64,000 nt of DNA from JAPORK01 sp026710285 (lineage in GTDB: Bacteria > Pseudomonadota > Gammaproteobacteria > Pseudomonadales > Endozoicomonadaceae). Below, one piece after another: positions 55,558-64,000 of the stretch. The notes below the pieces were generated by a model that did no database searches, was not told the DNA's origin, and saw nothing but the letters and a program-made list of their open reading frames with translations. Positions within the stretch are counted from its first letter, which is position 1. The number at the start of each line of letters is the position of its first letter. Made by a program: the position numbers and the translations under genes. Location of the stretch: the NCBI GenBank assembly GCA_965201045.1, contig OZ241746.1, positions 5,456,001-5,520,000 of the forward strand, given 5' to 3'.

Positions 55558-56376
55558 CTATTTCCAGCCGGGGATTGCTGCACCTTTGAATAATTCTAGC
55601 GCTTTGTCCAGCACTGGTTGAGAATGGTAGGCTTCAACAAGTTGTTTAATACGAGGATCATCCGCATTATTTTTACGTGCCACAATCAGATTAACATAAG
55701 GAGACTGACTACTTTCCAGCAGTAAAGCATCTTTATCTGGCAGGTAACCGGCTGCAACAGAGTAAGTAGAATTAATGACTGCCAGCTCTACATCATCAAG
55801 AGAACGGGGTAGTTGTGCCGCATCTAATGTGACAAACACTAATTTTTTTGGATTATCAGCTATGTCTTCAGGTGTTGCTGTTATATTGTTTGGATCTTTA
55901 AGTGTAATTAACCCTCCTTTTTGTAATAGATGTAAGGCACGACTCTCATTGCTTGGATCATTGGGAATAGCAATTTTTGCATGGTCGGAAAGTTGTTCAA
56001 TGTGCTTGATCTTTTTTGAATAAGCGCCTAAAGGGTAAAGAAAAGTTTTTCCCACTGCCACCAGATTATAATGACGTGAATTGTTCACATCATTCAGATA
56101 GGGTTGATGCTGATAAGCATTAACATCAATACTTTTATCAAACAGCGCAATATTGGGTGTTATGTAATCATTAAATTGTATCAGCTCACTTTTTAACCCA
56201 AACATTTTTTTAGCTTGTTCCAGAGCAACCTGCATTATCTGCGATTCAGGACCTGCGATTACACCCACTTTAAGTGGTTGAGTCTTTGTTTTATCATCTG
56301 TACAACCACCTAGTAGTAGCAGACTGGCAAGCGTAGCAATAATGGTAAATAAGCGTAATTTTTTATAATGGTTCAT
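55558..56376 (-). CDS. metQ: methionine ABC transporter substrate-binding lipoprotein MetQ
   Basis: The 272-residue protein has a lipoprotein signal: MNHYKKLRLF, a hydrophobic stretch and the lipobox LLGGC with lipidated Cys25. The mature NlpA/MetQ-type domain shows LKVGVIAGPESQIMQVA, then FNDYITPNIALFDKSIDVNA and YQHQPYLND. DAAQLPRSLDDVELAVINST and the closing QPVLDKALELFKGAAIPGW are also typical. It captures methionine in the periplasm and hands it to MetNI. It is the last gene of the operon, 34 bases after metI. Confidence 0.95.
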   Translation of the reverse strand: MNHYKKLRLFTIIATLASLLLLGGCTDDKTKTQPLKVGVIAGPESQIMQVALEQAKKMFGLKSELIQFNDYITPNIALFDKSIDVNAYQHQPYLNDVNNSRHYNLVAVGKTFLYPLGAYSKKIKHIEQLSDHAKIAIPNDPSNESRALHLLQKGGLITLKDPNNITATPEDIADNPKKLVFVTLDAAQLPRSLDDVELAVINSTYSVAAGYLPDKDALLLESSQSPYVNLIVARKNNADDPRIKQLVEAYHSQPVLDKALELFKGAAIPGWK

Positions 56377-56410
56377 CTGTTTTTTTTCCTTTGTGTCAAA
56401 TAATTCGGTT

Positions 56411-57067
56411 TTAGCGATGTGAATAGCGTGCTTTTAAATTTTCTCCTGCCAATTGCAGAAATTGTACAATGATTATCAATATTGCCACTGTCATTAAAAT
56501 GATCTGACCATTGAAACGCTGATATCCGTAATTAATAGCCACAGCACCTAAACCACCGCCGCCGATAGCGCCTGCCATGCTGGTATAACCAACCAGTGTG
56601 ATTAACGTTAATGTCCCTCCATGGATCAGAGCAGGTAACGCTTCTGGTAACAAAATCTTCGTAATAATCTGTACAGGCGTTGCTCCCATGGCGTAACCGG
56701 TTTCAATGAGTCCGGTGGGCACTTCAGCAATAGCACCTTCTGTTATTCTTGCCACAAAAGGAATGGCAGAGATGGTCAAAGGTACAAGAGAGGCCATTGT
56801 TCCAATAGAGGAACCGGTTAAAAAGCGAGTGAAAGGGATAATGGCAACCATCAAAATAATAAACGGGACAGAACGTCCAATATTAACGATGAAACTCAAT
56901 ATTTTATGCAGAAAGCGCTGTTTAAGCAGCTGACCTGGCGATGTCAAAAAGAGCAGAACGCCCAGCGGAACCCCTAACAAAAAGCTAAATCCACCTGAGA
57001 TAAAAGTCATTACTAATGTATCCCAGGTGGCTTTTGCAATGAGTATAATTTCATTGTTCATATCCAA
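56411..57067 (-). CDS. metI: methionine ABC transporter permease MetI
   Basis: The 218-residue inner-membrane protein has about five helices. It starts with ILIAKATWDTLVMTFISGGF and shows the family segments NIGRSVPFIILMVAIIPFTR and EVPTGLIETGYAMGATPVQI. The EAA-type coupling helix is followed by ILLPEALPALIHGGTLTLI and GYTSMAGAIGGGGLGAVAI. A MetI dimer forms the methionine channel. Its start overlaps the metN 3' end by 17 bases, indicating translational coupling. Confidence 0.95.
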   Translation of the reverse strand: MDMNNEIILIAKATWDTLVMTFISGGFSFLLGVPLGVLLFLTSPGQLLKQRFLHKILSFIVNIGRSVPFIILMVAIIPFTRFLTGSSIGTMASLVPLTISAIPFVARITEGAIAEVPTGLIETGYAMGATPVQIITKILLPEALPALIHGGTLTLITLVGYTSMAGAIGGGGLGAVAINYGYQRFNGQIILMTVAILIIIVQFLQLAGENLKARYSHR

Positions 57068-58061
57068 CCACCTCTACTGTTATATGTTGCTCACGCAGGA
57101 AAGCAATGGCCTGCTCGATTTTTTCTTCAGAACCGATCACTTTTGTCATAAGAAATCCCATACTCTTATCATTAATTGTCTCAATATCGCCATGCAGAAT
57201 ACTGAAATCAACAGCAAATTTTTTGGCGGTTGTGGTGATAACCGGAGCCTGTGCCTGTTTTCCCATAAAAGCCAGACGAATGACCGGATAACCTTCACTG
57301 CTATCGTTTACTGTCTTACGTGCAGGTTGTCTTTCATGCGTTACACTGTGTACCAGTGTTTGAGTTAGCTTCTTTTGTGGATTGAGGAATATTTGCTCTA
57401 CGCTATTTTCTTCAATGATGGCGCCGTCAGCCATAACAGCCACAGTATCACAAATGGTACGGACTACTTCCATTTCATGGGTAATGAGTAAAATAGTGAT
57501 ACCAAAACGTCTATTTATATCTTTCAGAAAAGTTAAAACAGAGCGGGTAGTATTAGGATCAAGTGCAGAAGTTGCTTCATCGCACAGTAATATATCAGGT
57601 TGATTTATCAGTGCTCTGGCAATAGCAACCCGCTGTTTTTGTCCACCACTGAGTTGAGACGGATAATGCTTTACTTTATCTGTCAGTCCTGCCAGTTGCA
57701 CCAGTTCCATGACCTTTTCTTTAATCTGAGGCTTAGGAAGATTGCTCAATGTCAGAGGAAGCGCAATGTTTTCATAAACAGTACGACAACTTAGCAGGTT
57801 AAAATGTTGAAATATCATTCCGGTTTTGCGGCGATGCTCACGCAATTTATTACCGGTGAATTGGGTAACATCCTGATTCTGAATTATGATTTTTCCGCTA
57901 TCAGGTGTTTCTAGCAAATTAATACAGCGAATCAGTGTACTTTTACCGGCACCACTGGCACCAATAATGCCATAAATACTGCCTTCATGAATATCCAAGC
58001 TGACATTATCAAGCGCCTTATAACCGGCATAATATTTGGTTAGATTTTTTAACTGAATCAT
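57051..58061 (-). CDS. metN: methionine ABC transporter ATP-binding protein MetN
   Basis: The 336-residue ATPase powers MetI. It has Walker A GASGAGKST at 34-42, a Q-loop in MIFQHFNLL, the signature LSGGQKQRVAIARAL at 137-151, Walker B ILLCDEATSALD and the H-loop in LLITHEMEVV. The C-terminal NIL (ACT-like) domain at about 255-336 is the regulatory domain that senses methionine in homologues. It is the first gene of metNIQ, preceded by a long leader with a SAM-II riboswitch, so import should be shut off when S-adenosylmethionine is plentiful. Confidence 0.96.
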   Translation of the reverse strand: MIQLKNLTKYYAGYKALDNVSLDIHEGSIYGIIGASGAGKSTLIRCINLLETPDSGKIIIQNQDVTQFTGNKLREHRRKTGMIFQHFNLLSCRTVYENIALPLTLSNLPKPQIKEKVMELVQLAGLTDKVKHYPSQLSGGQKQRVAIARALINQPDILLCDEATSALDPNTTRSVLTFLKDINRRFGITILLITHEMEVVRTICDTVAVMADGAIIEENSVEQIFLNPQKKLTQTLVHSVTHERQPARKTVNDSSEGYPVIRLAFMGKQAQAPVITTTAKKFAVDFSILHGDIETINDKSMGFLMTKVIGSEEKIEQAIAFLREQHITVEVVGYEQ

Positions 58062-58156
58062 TTCTATTCCTCAATTTTTCAACCTTGCGAAACAGAAATA
58101 TAAAAGACTAATAGAGGAGGGAAGAAAAACTTGACAACAAGACCATTTTTTTCTTT

Positions 58157-58214
58157 CTTTTCTTTTAGCAACATTTATTACGCGCTCGCAAGCCGAAATT
58201 CAAATCAGCGCAAT
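58157..58214 (-). ncRNA. SAM-II (SAM-alpha) riboswitch in the metNIQ leader
   Basis: The RNA on the minus strand starts UGCGCUGAUUU (58212-58202), has a loop with GGCUUGCG, then AGCGCG (58186-58181). It continues UAAUAAAUGUUGCUAAAAGA. Stem P1 pairs UGCGCU with AGCGCG. The blocks GCGCUGAUUU, AGCGCGU, AUAAAUGU and GCUAAAA agree in order and spacing with the SAM-II aptamer as I remember it from the crystallised metagenomic RNA. It binds S-adenosylmethionine through a pseudoknot. It lies at the expected transcript start, about 100 bases before metN, so control may act on transcription elongation or on mRNA folding rather than on an adjacent ribosome site. Confidence 0.85.
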
Positions 58215-58218
58215 CACC

Positions 58219-58246
58219 ACTATATCAGGGTATTTATGATTGTCAA
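58219..58246 (-). promoter_or_regulatory. sigma-70 promoter of metNIQ
   Basis: On the minus strand TTGACA (58246-58241), a 16-base spacer and TATAGT (58224-58219) form a near-consensus promoter. Initiation about seven bases downstream would be at about 58212, the 5' end of the riboswitch. Confidence 0.85.
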
Positions 58247-58443
58247 TATTATAGATGATCCATTTAGCAAATATCCTACGAATAACCGCTTTGTCTGCTG
58301 ATGTCAGTTAACTTTTTTGTATCGAGCTGACTATACTGAAATATTAATAGTCCGGAGCCTGATCTGTTTGCTATACCATAAAAACTTCAGGAATAATCAA
58401 CATTAAAAAAGATTAAATACTCTTTTTTCAGGGGTCACTGTCA
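58247..58443. other. divergent region between metN promoter and ftsK
   Basis: About 200 bases separate the metNIQ promoter from the ftsK start. AGGGG at 58430-58434 serves as the ftsK ribosome site. No clear ftsK promoter is called. Confidence 0.4.
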
Positions 58444-60591
58444 GTGAAAATGAAAAAAACAAATACAGAAAAAAGCACACTCGCTGTAGAGAAAATATTC
58501 CAGTCACGGGAAATATTTATATTAGCATTACTTTTTTTACTTATTTACTTTGTGATGTCACTGTGGAGCTTTCAACCTGATGATTCTGGATTGCGTATCT
58601 TAAATGACCATGCTGTTCACAATAGTGCAGGTATTACCGGGGCATGGTTGGCGGACATTCTTTTTTCAGGTTTTGGGTATATGGCATGGTCTTTCCCACT
58701 GCTTATTGGTGGTATACTGGTACGTTTATTATACAATCGCAGGCAGCCTTTAAGGTGGAATTATCTCTTTTTATACCTTTATTTTCCTGCTTTTATTCTT
58801 GCATTGTTCTCTGGTTGTGGGCTGATTAACTTATATAATGCCACATCACAACTGATGCCTGTCTCAGGTGGAGGCATCATCGGAAAACTGGTACTGGAAC
58901 TTTTATTACCCTTATTTAGCGATAAGGGCAGCACTTTATTACTTGTTGTGTTGTTCCTAATAGGGCTTAGTCTATCCACTGGTTTTTCCTGGCTTACATT
59001 TGCAGAGTGGGCAGCCCGGTCTTGTATTTCTGGTCTTTGTATCATTAAGGATGGTCTGTTCAGGTTGTCTGTTTTATTATTATTTGCTGTAAAAAGAGTC
59101 TTCCAATGGCTGTTTACCGGTGAAAAAGGTATAAAAACAAAGCGATCACAATCGGTGCAAAACAGGACCAGGCGTAAACCCACAGCGGTTTTTAATACTG
59201 CATCGTCATCTGCTGTTAAGGCTGACCCCTCTTTTAACCACATAAACACAGATGCTAAACTGGCTAACCTGCCAGGAAAGATACCACTTTCGACACTATT
59301 GTTAAACCGACCTGCTGATAATAAGTTTACAGACAGATCACCCAAACAGTATCAAGAAACTGCAAAACTACTGGAGGTAAAATTAAGAGATTTTGGCATA
59401 GAGGCTTCTGTGGTCACGATTCTCCCTGGTCCTGTTGTTACCCGTTTTGAAATCCAACCTTCCGCAGGCACAAAGGTCAGTAAAATTTCTAATTTAGCCA
59501 CTGATTTAGCTCGTTCACTTTCCGTACCCCGGATACGTGTTGTTGAAGTAATTGCCGGAAAATCAGTTATCGGCATTGAAGTGCCTAACCAGGAAAGAAA
59601 AACAGTCTTTTTGAGTGAACTGGTGGAATCAAATGCATTCAGAACTGCAAAGTCACCGTTATCGCTGGCTTTGGGGCAAGATATCAGTGGTTCTACCATT
59701 GTGGCTGACTTAGCTAAAATGCCGCATCTCTTAGTTGCAGGTACAACCGGATCCGGTAAATCTGTCGGTATTAATACAATGATTTTAAGTTTGTTATATA
59801 AAGCATCCTCTGCTGATGTACGGCTTATCATGATCGATCCAAAAATGTTGGAACTATCCGTTTATGCCGGCATTCCACATCTGTTAACACCTGTGGTGAC
59901 AGATATGAAAAAAGCCGCTTCTGCGCTGCGCTGGTGTGTAATAGAAATGGAACGTCGTTACCGACTAATGGCAGCGCTTGGAGTCAGAAACATTACTGGT
60001 TTTAATGAAAAAATAAACCAAATCAATGCAGGTAAAAAAAACAGTGATCAGTCAAATACGGCAACGCAAGAAAATGATAATGCTGATGAATTGCAGGCTT
60101 TACCTTTTATCGTTGTTGTCATTGATGAATTTGCAGATATGATGATGATTGTAGGTAAAGAAGTGGAAAAGCTTATTGCACGTATTGCACAAAAAGCCCG
60201 GGCTGCAGGTATTCATCTTATTTTAGCTACACAACGTCCATCTGTTGATGTAATTACCGGTTTGATCAAAGCGAATATACCGGCACGGATTAGCTATCAG
60301 GTTTCTTCTAAAATTGACTCAAGAACGGTGATAGATCAAAGCGGTGCTGAACAGCTGCTCGGACATGGTGATATGCTCTACCTTGCTCCGGGTTCAGGTA
60401 TTCCCATGAGGATTCATGGTGCTTTTATCAGTGATGAGGAGGTGCATCGGGTGGTAAAAGCCTGGAAAGCTGCAGATGCTTCCACGGGTACAGAAGATAT
60501 TTTTTCCAAAGAGCAAAGTAATTCTCATTTCAATGCAGAGAATGAGTCAGCGATAAATAATACAGCAGTGGAAAAACCTGTATCTGAATAA
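58444..60591 (+). CDS. ftsK: DNA translocase FtsK, short form without gamma domain
   Basis: The 715-residue membrane-anchored motor pumps DNA at the division septum. Four N-terminal helices are visible, for example IFILALLFLLIYFVMSLW near 24-41 and TLLLVVLFLIGLSLSTGF near 160-177. A basic linker follows (about 220-280). The motor starts near 300: alpha domain PGPVVTRFEIQPSAGTKVSK, Walker A in AGTTGSGKSVGINTMI near 433-445 and Walker B in FIVVVIDEFADMMM near 553-566. LILATQRPSVDVITGLIKAN also fits. The protein ends about 45 residues after RIHGAFISDEEVHRVV with a polar tail, and the winged-helix gamma domain that reads KOPS and activates XerCD is absent. The GTG at 58444 is preferred over the ATG at 58450 for its spacing to AGGGG. 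Confidence 0.92.
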   Translation: MKMKKTNTEKSTLAVEKIFQSREIFILALLFLLIYFVMSLWSFQPDDSGLRILNDHAVHNSAGITGAWLADILFSGFGYMAWSFPLLIGGILVRLLYNRRQPLRWNYLFLYLYFPAFILALFSGCGLINLYNATSQLMPVSGGGIIGKLVLELLLPLFSDKGSTLLLVVLFLIGLSLSTGFSWLTFAEWAARSCISGLCIIKDGLFRLSVLLLFAVKRVFQWLFTGEKGIKTKRSQSVQNRTRRKPTAVFNTASSSAVKADPSFNHINTDAKLANLPGKIPLSTLLLNRPADNKFTDRSPKQYQETAKLLEVKLRDFGIEASVVTILPGPVVTRFEIQPSAGTKVSKISNLATDLARSLSVPRIRVVEVIAGKSVIGIEVPNQERKTVFLSELVESNAFRTAKSPLSLALGQDISGSTIVADLAKMPHLLVAGTTGSGKSVGINTMILSLLYKASSADVRLIMIDPKMLELSVYAGIPHLLTPVVTDMKKAASALRWCVIEMERRYRLMAALGVRNITGFNEKINQINAGKKNSDQSNTATQENDNADELQALPFIVVVIDEFADMMMIVGKEVEKLIARIAQKARAAGIHLILATQRPSVDVITGLIKANIPARISYQVSSKIDSRTVIDQSGAEQLLGHGDMLYLAPGSGIPMRIHGAFISDEEVHRVVKAWKAADASTGTEDIFSKEQSNSHFNAENESAINNTAVEKPVSE

Positions 60592-60670
60592 CCGTGATTA
60601 TGCACGATACAAGATAAGCTTGCTAAATTCAGAAAAGGTTGTTTGATAGTGTGCAGATATAATATTAGTC
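60592..60670. other. ftsK 3' flank
   Basis: No continuation of an FtsK gamma domain is seen in any frame here, so the short form is not a simple recent frameshift at the 3' end. Confidence 0.5.
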
Positions 60671-60826
60671 GCAGGTTTATTTTCTGCTGAATACCAATCA
60701 TTACTGAATGCACTATGGGCTGAGATGGTCGAAACCTGGCTGATTTTGACCTCTGGGCTTCGACAGACTCAGCCCACGGTTTTATGCTAAAAAAACTGGT
60801 ATATTTAGTAACAAGCAACCTGTCAA
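60671..60826. repeat. dispersed hairpin repeat, copy 2
   Basis: This region aligns with 49734-49889. Its arms (gggctgagatggtcgaaacc and gggcttcgacagactcagccc) are the same inverted repeat with several mismatches. Outer sequence at about 60840-60860 (tgtgactaaaagac) matches 49697-49711 on the opposite strand, so the full unit may have terminal inverted repeats and be longer than the core. It lies 80 bases after ftsK. Confidence 0.72.
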
Positions 60827-60869
60827 GATAAAAATGAGCGCCTAAACAATGTGACTAAAAGACAGCCTT

Positions 60870-61364
60870 TAGGGAGAGTAGGATCAACTGTGTAGTGCGA
60901 ATCAGTTCAAATCACATTGCCTTTCTGGATGCAAACTATCACAACATCTGTTTTTTTTCTGTAGCAGCAAGAAACTTTAATAGTAATCACTTATCTATAT
61001 TTTTGTATGAGCTAAAAAGATAGCTTTATACAGGATCGTCTGTTTATGCACAATTTTAAGATATTACCGCAGCGATCTTGTTGTGTATGGAGCTTCTTCT
61101 TTGAGTCTTGGTTGATTGAGGGGTATCCTAAAAACTAATCGGATACTCTGAAGTCTGTCAGCTCTGTTAAAAGTATATTAGAAATAATGGATTCATTTCA
61201 TCATACGTAATTACTATTAAAAAATAATAAAAAATTAAAGGACTATGTTTTAGAGTTGAATGGTTAACAAGCATCAAAAAACGGAAAAAATGATCACTGA
61301 GTATGCACAAAAAGCATTTAAAATAATTTAAACCTAATCCTCATATTTTTTTTAAAATTAATTT
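60870..61364. other. intergenic region without recognised features
   Basis: These are roughly 500 AT-rich bases between the hairpin repeat and the small secreted-protein gene. I see no open frame, tRNA or convincing promoter. A segment near 61075-61130 is less AT-rich and could be remnant coding sequence of unknown type. Confidence 0.4.
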
Positions 61365-61376
61365 AAGGAGGTTATC

Positions 61377-61832
61377 GTGATTAACCTGATAAAAAAAATA
61401 TCGCTATTGCAAATCGTTCTGTTCTTTTGTGCCTGCTCATCTTTACATCTGTATGCAGACACACATCTTTTAAATATACTCAATGCAACTAAATCAAAGA
61501 TAGAGATCTATTTTGACTGGGTCGGTTGTGGTCCGATAATCGGAAGAGGGCACCATGACAAAGTTAAAATTGGCAGTGGCGTAAAGTATAGTTTCCATAA
61601 AGGTTGTATTAGTAACGATGAGTATATAGATTTTTCTCTTGCCAGTCCGCACGAGAGTGAGATGGATATAGGTCTTAATCGTAAAACAATGAAAATCTTT
61701 GCACATAATAATAAATTTGACTGGCTGGACGGTCTGAAAGGAGATAATAGTCTTACGTTAGTATTAAGATATGATCGTAATCATACTTATCATGGTCCCG
61801 AGCAGGATGGTTATTACTGGAGTTTGTCATAA
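61377..61832 (+). CDS. small secreted protein of unknown function
   Basis: The 151-residue protein starts with GTG at 61377, five bases after a perfect AAGGAGG. A signal sequence (MINLIKKISLLQIVLFFCAC) is followed by SSLHLYAD. Either signal peptidase I cleaves after YA, or the CAC context gives a lipoprotein; the lipobox fit (LFFCAC) is poor. The mature part is predicted to be beta-rich: HLLNILNATKSKIEIYFDWV, then VKIGSGVKYSFHKGCI and NSLTLVLRYDRNHTYHGPEQ. Two cysteines (in VGCG and KGCI) could form a disulphide. I do not recognise the family. It is a single gene flanked by long non-coding regions. Confidence 0.75.
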   Translation: MINLIKKISLLQIVLFFCACSSLHLYADTHLLNILNATKSKIEIYFDWVGCGPIIGRGHHDKVKIGSGVKYSFHKGCISNDEYIDFSLASPHESEMDIGLNRKTMKIFAHNNKFDWLDGLKGDNSLTLVLRYDRNHTYHGPEQDGYYWSLS

Positions 61833-61964
61833 TTATTAACTCAAAAATTTTTTAAGTTAATGGTTTTGATACATTAAAAATCCTGCGAGCAGAATCTGTG
61901 AAATTATTAAAAAAGCAGAAAGAAAAAACTCACAAGAAATTATACGCTACAGCCCATGCTCTTA

Positions 61965-62231
61965 CTACACATGTATCTGAGTATGTGTAACCTCATAAAA
62001 AATAGGCTGTAAATACCAATGGGTTCCTGTTTGCGCAGGAATCTGACAGAAATCTCCAACTTTTTTCACATCAACAAACCCTAAATGCTTGTGTATAAAG
62101 AGTATAATACCAGTCTGGCAGCCTGGAACCACCATAAATTCAATTACTATTTCATGAAGTAGTTTTTTTTGAGAGCGGGCTGGTATAATAAAGAAAGCAA
62201 AAGCATGAACTTTATACAGGCAGTTTAGCAA
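61965..62231 (-). pseudogene. possible GNAT acetyltransferase remnant
   Basis: An 88-codon open frame contains KKLLHEIVIEFM and then HKHLGFVDVKKVGDF, reminiscent of the C-terminal half of GNAT N-acetyltransferases (a long helix, then LH-LGF-V). The acetyl-CoA-binding segment and the N-terminal half are absent and the tail does not fit, so at best it is a fragment. Chance resemblance is possible. Confidence 0.3.
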
Positions 62232-62356
62232 CTGCAGGATAATTACTTGTTTAACGCTGTCTGCAGTATTGAGAGATGACTCCTTTATTTTTTAAATCTG
62301 CTACACCTTCCCCAGGACTGAGCTTTCAGCTGTGTACCGGTTATAACTAAGCTTTT

Positions 62357-62386
62357 TTGACCTTTTTACAATCGTAATAGTATAAT
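62357..62386 (+). promoter_or_regulatory. sigma-70 promoter upstream of alaS
   Basis: TTGACC (62357-62362), 18 bases and TATAAT (62381-62386) form a near-consensus promoter about 80 bases before the alaS ATG. A second TATAAT at 62420-62425 lacks a good -35. Confidence 0.75.
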
Positions 62387-62465
62387 TCATTGTGAATTCA
62401 TTTAGCGTGCCTTCCCGGGTATAATTGTTAGCGTATTTAACAGCTTAGTATTTGGCAAAATATTT

Positions 62466-64000
62466 ATGAAAAGTGCAGAGATCCGGTCAATATTTCTTAC
62501 TTTCTTTCGTGACAAGGGACATACAGTTGTTCCCGGCGGTTCACTGGTTCCGGGTAATGATCCCACCCTGCTGTTTACCAATGCAGGTATGAATCAGTTT
62601 AAGGAGGTGTTTTTAGGTAAAGAAAAACGCTCCTATACAAAAGCTGCCAGTATACAAAAATGTATCCGTGCAGGTGGAAAACATAACGACCTTGAGAACG
62701 TGGGCTATACGAAAAGACACCATACCTTCTTTGAAATGCTGGGCAATTTCAGCTTTGGTGATTATTTTAAGCGAGAAGCTATCCACTATGCGTGGGAGTT
62801 TTTAACGGTCACACTGGGTATTCCGGAAGAAAAACTCTGGGTAACTGTTTACGAAAAAGATCAGGAAGCAGAAGATATTTGGTTAAAAGAACTTAATGTT
62901 AGTGCTGAACGTTTTTCCCGTCTTGGAGAAAAAGACAATTTCTGGAGTATGGGAGAGACCGGTCCGTGTGGTCCGTGCAGTGAAATTTTTTATGATCATG
63001 GCAATCATGTTCCCGGAGGTGCCCCGGGTGAAGAAAATGATGATGGTGATCGTTACACTGAAATATGGAACATGGTCTTTATGCAGTTTAACCGTACTGC
63101 TGACGGACAAATAAATCCACTGCCTAAACCTTCTATTGATACCGGCATGGGACTGGAACGAATTGCTGCGGTGATGCAGGGTGTTACAGATAATTATGAA
63201 ACCGATACTTTTAAGTATCTTCTTAAAGCAGCAAGTGATTTACTCGGTGGTGTAAAAACAACAGATAATTCTTTGCGGGTTATTGCTGATCACATTCGTT
63301 CCTGTGCTTTTCTTATTGCTGATGGTATATTACCCGCTAACGAAGGTCGGGGGTATGTATTACGGCGTATTATTCGCAGAGCCTGTCGCCACGGACACAA
63401 ACTCGGCGCAGAAGAAGCGTTTTTTTACAAGCTGGTGCCTGCACTGACTGAAGTAATGAGAGATACCTCAGCTTCGCTGATACAGCAGCAGCAATATGTC
63501 ACCAGTGTGCTTAAAAAAGAAGAGGAGCAGTTTAATAAGACCCTTGATAAAGGCATGAAGATCCTGAATGCTGAAATTAGTGATTTAAAAAAAGATGCTG
63601 TTATTGATGGAAAAATTATTTTTACACTCTATGATACTTATGGTTTTCCTGTGGATCTGATTGGTGATATTGCCCGTGAACAGCAGTTAAATCTGGATTT
63701 AGCAGGCTATAAAGTGTGTATGGATGAACAGCGTGATCGTGCACGGGCAGCCAGTCAGTTTAATGTAAATTACACGGCAGAAACCATACAGGAAGGTGTT
63801 ACTGAGTTTGTTGGATATGAATATTTGCAAAAAAATGTACATATTAAACAGATTTTGGTTGCGGGTAAACCGGCAGAAAGTATACAGCAGGGTGATGAAG
63901 CCGTGCTGATCCTTGATCAAACACCGTTTTACGCTGAAGCAGGCGGACAAAAAGGTGACAGTGGTGTTATATACGGTGATGAGTGTGAATTTTTTGTTAA
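62466..64000 (+). CDS. alaS: alanyl-tRNA synthetase (5' part)
   Basis: About 511 codons are visible before the window ends; the full enzyme is usually about 870 residues. It charges tRNA-Ala with alanine. The class II catalytic core is complete: MKSAEIRSIFLTFFRDKGH, then SLVPGNDPTLLFTNAGMNQF (motif 1) and SIQKCIRAGGKHNDLENVGY. HHTFFEMLGNFSFGDYFK (motif 2) and PKPSIDTGMGLERIAAVMQG (motif 3) follow. The tRNA-recognition helices come next, then the start of the editing region, where the visible part ends EAGGQKGDSG. The beginning of the protein fits the family exactly. Confidence 0.97.
   Translation, partial: MKSAEIRSIFLTFFRDKGHTVVPGGSLVPGNDPTLLFTNAGMNQFKEVFLGKEKRSYTKAASIQKCIRAGGKHNDLENVGYTKRHHTFFEMLGNFSFGDYFKREAIHYAWEFLTVTLGIPEEKLWVTVYEKDQEAEDIWLKELNVSAERFSRLGEKDNFWSMGETGPCGPCSEIFYDHGNHVPGGAPGEENDDGDRYTEIWNMVFMQFNRTADGQINPLPKPSIDTGMGLERIAAVMQGVTDNYETDTFKYLLKAASDLLGGVKTTDNSLRVIADHIRSCAFLIADGILPANEGRGYVLRRIIRRACRHGHKLGAEEAFFYKLVPALTEVMRDTSASLIQQQQYVTSVLKKEEEQFNKTLDKGMKILNAEISDLKKDAVIDGKIIFTLYDTYGFPVDLIGDIAREQQLNLDLAGYKVCMDEQRDRARAASQFNVNYTAETIQEGVTEFVGYEYLQKNVHIKQILVAGKPAESIQQGDEAVLILDQTPFYAEAGGQKGDSGVIYGDECEFFV

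Noticed and set aside
58123..58140. intrinsic terminator between the riboswitch and metN (cttg, ttgt, caag, then T5)
   Set aside because: The stem is only four base pairs. It is mentioned as a possible part of the switch mechanism but is too weak to annotate on its own.
60895..60930. tRNA-like T-arm sequence (agttcaaatcac)
   Set aside because: No acceptor stem, D-arm or anticodon arm can be built around it.

Overview
The window looks like a chromosomal segment of a low-GC, host-associated gammaproteobacterium. The housekeeping genes (dnaG, rpoD, ftsK, metNIQ, alaS, ldcA) have gammaproteobacterial architecture. Between them lie secreted-protein genes, broken genes, insertion sequences and a eukaryotic-type protein kinase, as is typical of symbionts or intracellular bacteria. 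No species can be named from the sequence alone.

Region 1 (1-39896, all minus strand) is a head-to-tail array of seven paralogous RHS/YD-repeat genes of about 1,850 codons each. Copy 1 is cut by the window start. Copy 2 carries an in-frame amber codon 114 codons before its end. Copy 3 is split by an IS630-family element that is itself split by an IS3-family element. Copies 4-7 are intact. Every copy encodes a Sec-type signal peptide, a short variable segment, a nearly invariant YD-repeat shell with an RHS core motif, an Ala/Gly-rich hydrophobic segment and, wherever the 3' end is visible, a roughly 200-residue C-terminal domain. That domain keeps an invariant Cys (CDTG/CDSG) and an invariant His. 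It occurs in two subtypes, and these together with two upstream-leader types show that a two-gene module was duplicated. No canonical immunity gene is visible.

Region 2 (40462-45600) holds a hairpin, an all-alpha dUTPase gene (minus), then dnaG and rpoD (plus).

Region 3 (45467-51160) is a decay zone. It contains a secreted phosphodiesterase/alkaline-phosphatase-like gene with hemopexin-like repeats broken by about four frameshifts, a broken outer-membrane beta-barrel gene, an IS5-type transposase remnant, a hairpin repeat, and a dead, end-truncated copy of the same IS630 element found in the RHS array.

Region 4 (51520-64000) encodes a SPOR-domain membrane protein, an LD-carboxypeptidase, a eukaryotic-type Ser/Thr kinase (candidate effector) and the methionine importer operon metN-metI-metQ. 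The metN leader contains a convincing SAM-II riboswitch directly behind a strong promoter, and the operon ends in an intrinsic terminator. Next come a short FtsK lacking the gamma domain, a second copy of the hairpin repeat, a small secreted protein of unknown function, a possible acetyltransferase remnant, and the 5' part of alaS behind a near-consensus promoter.
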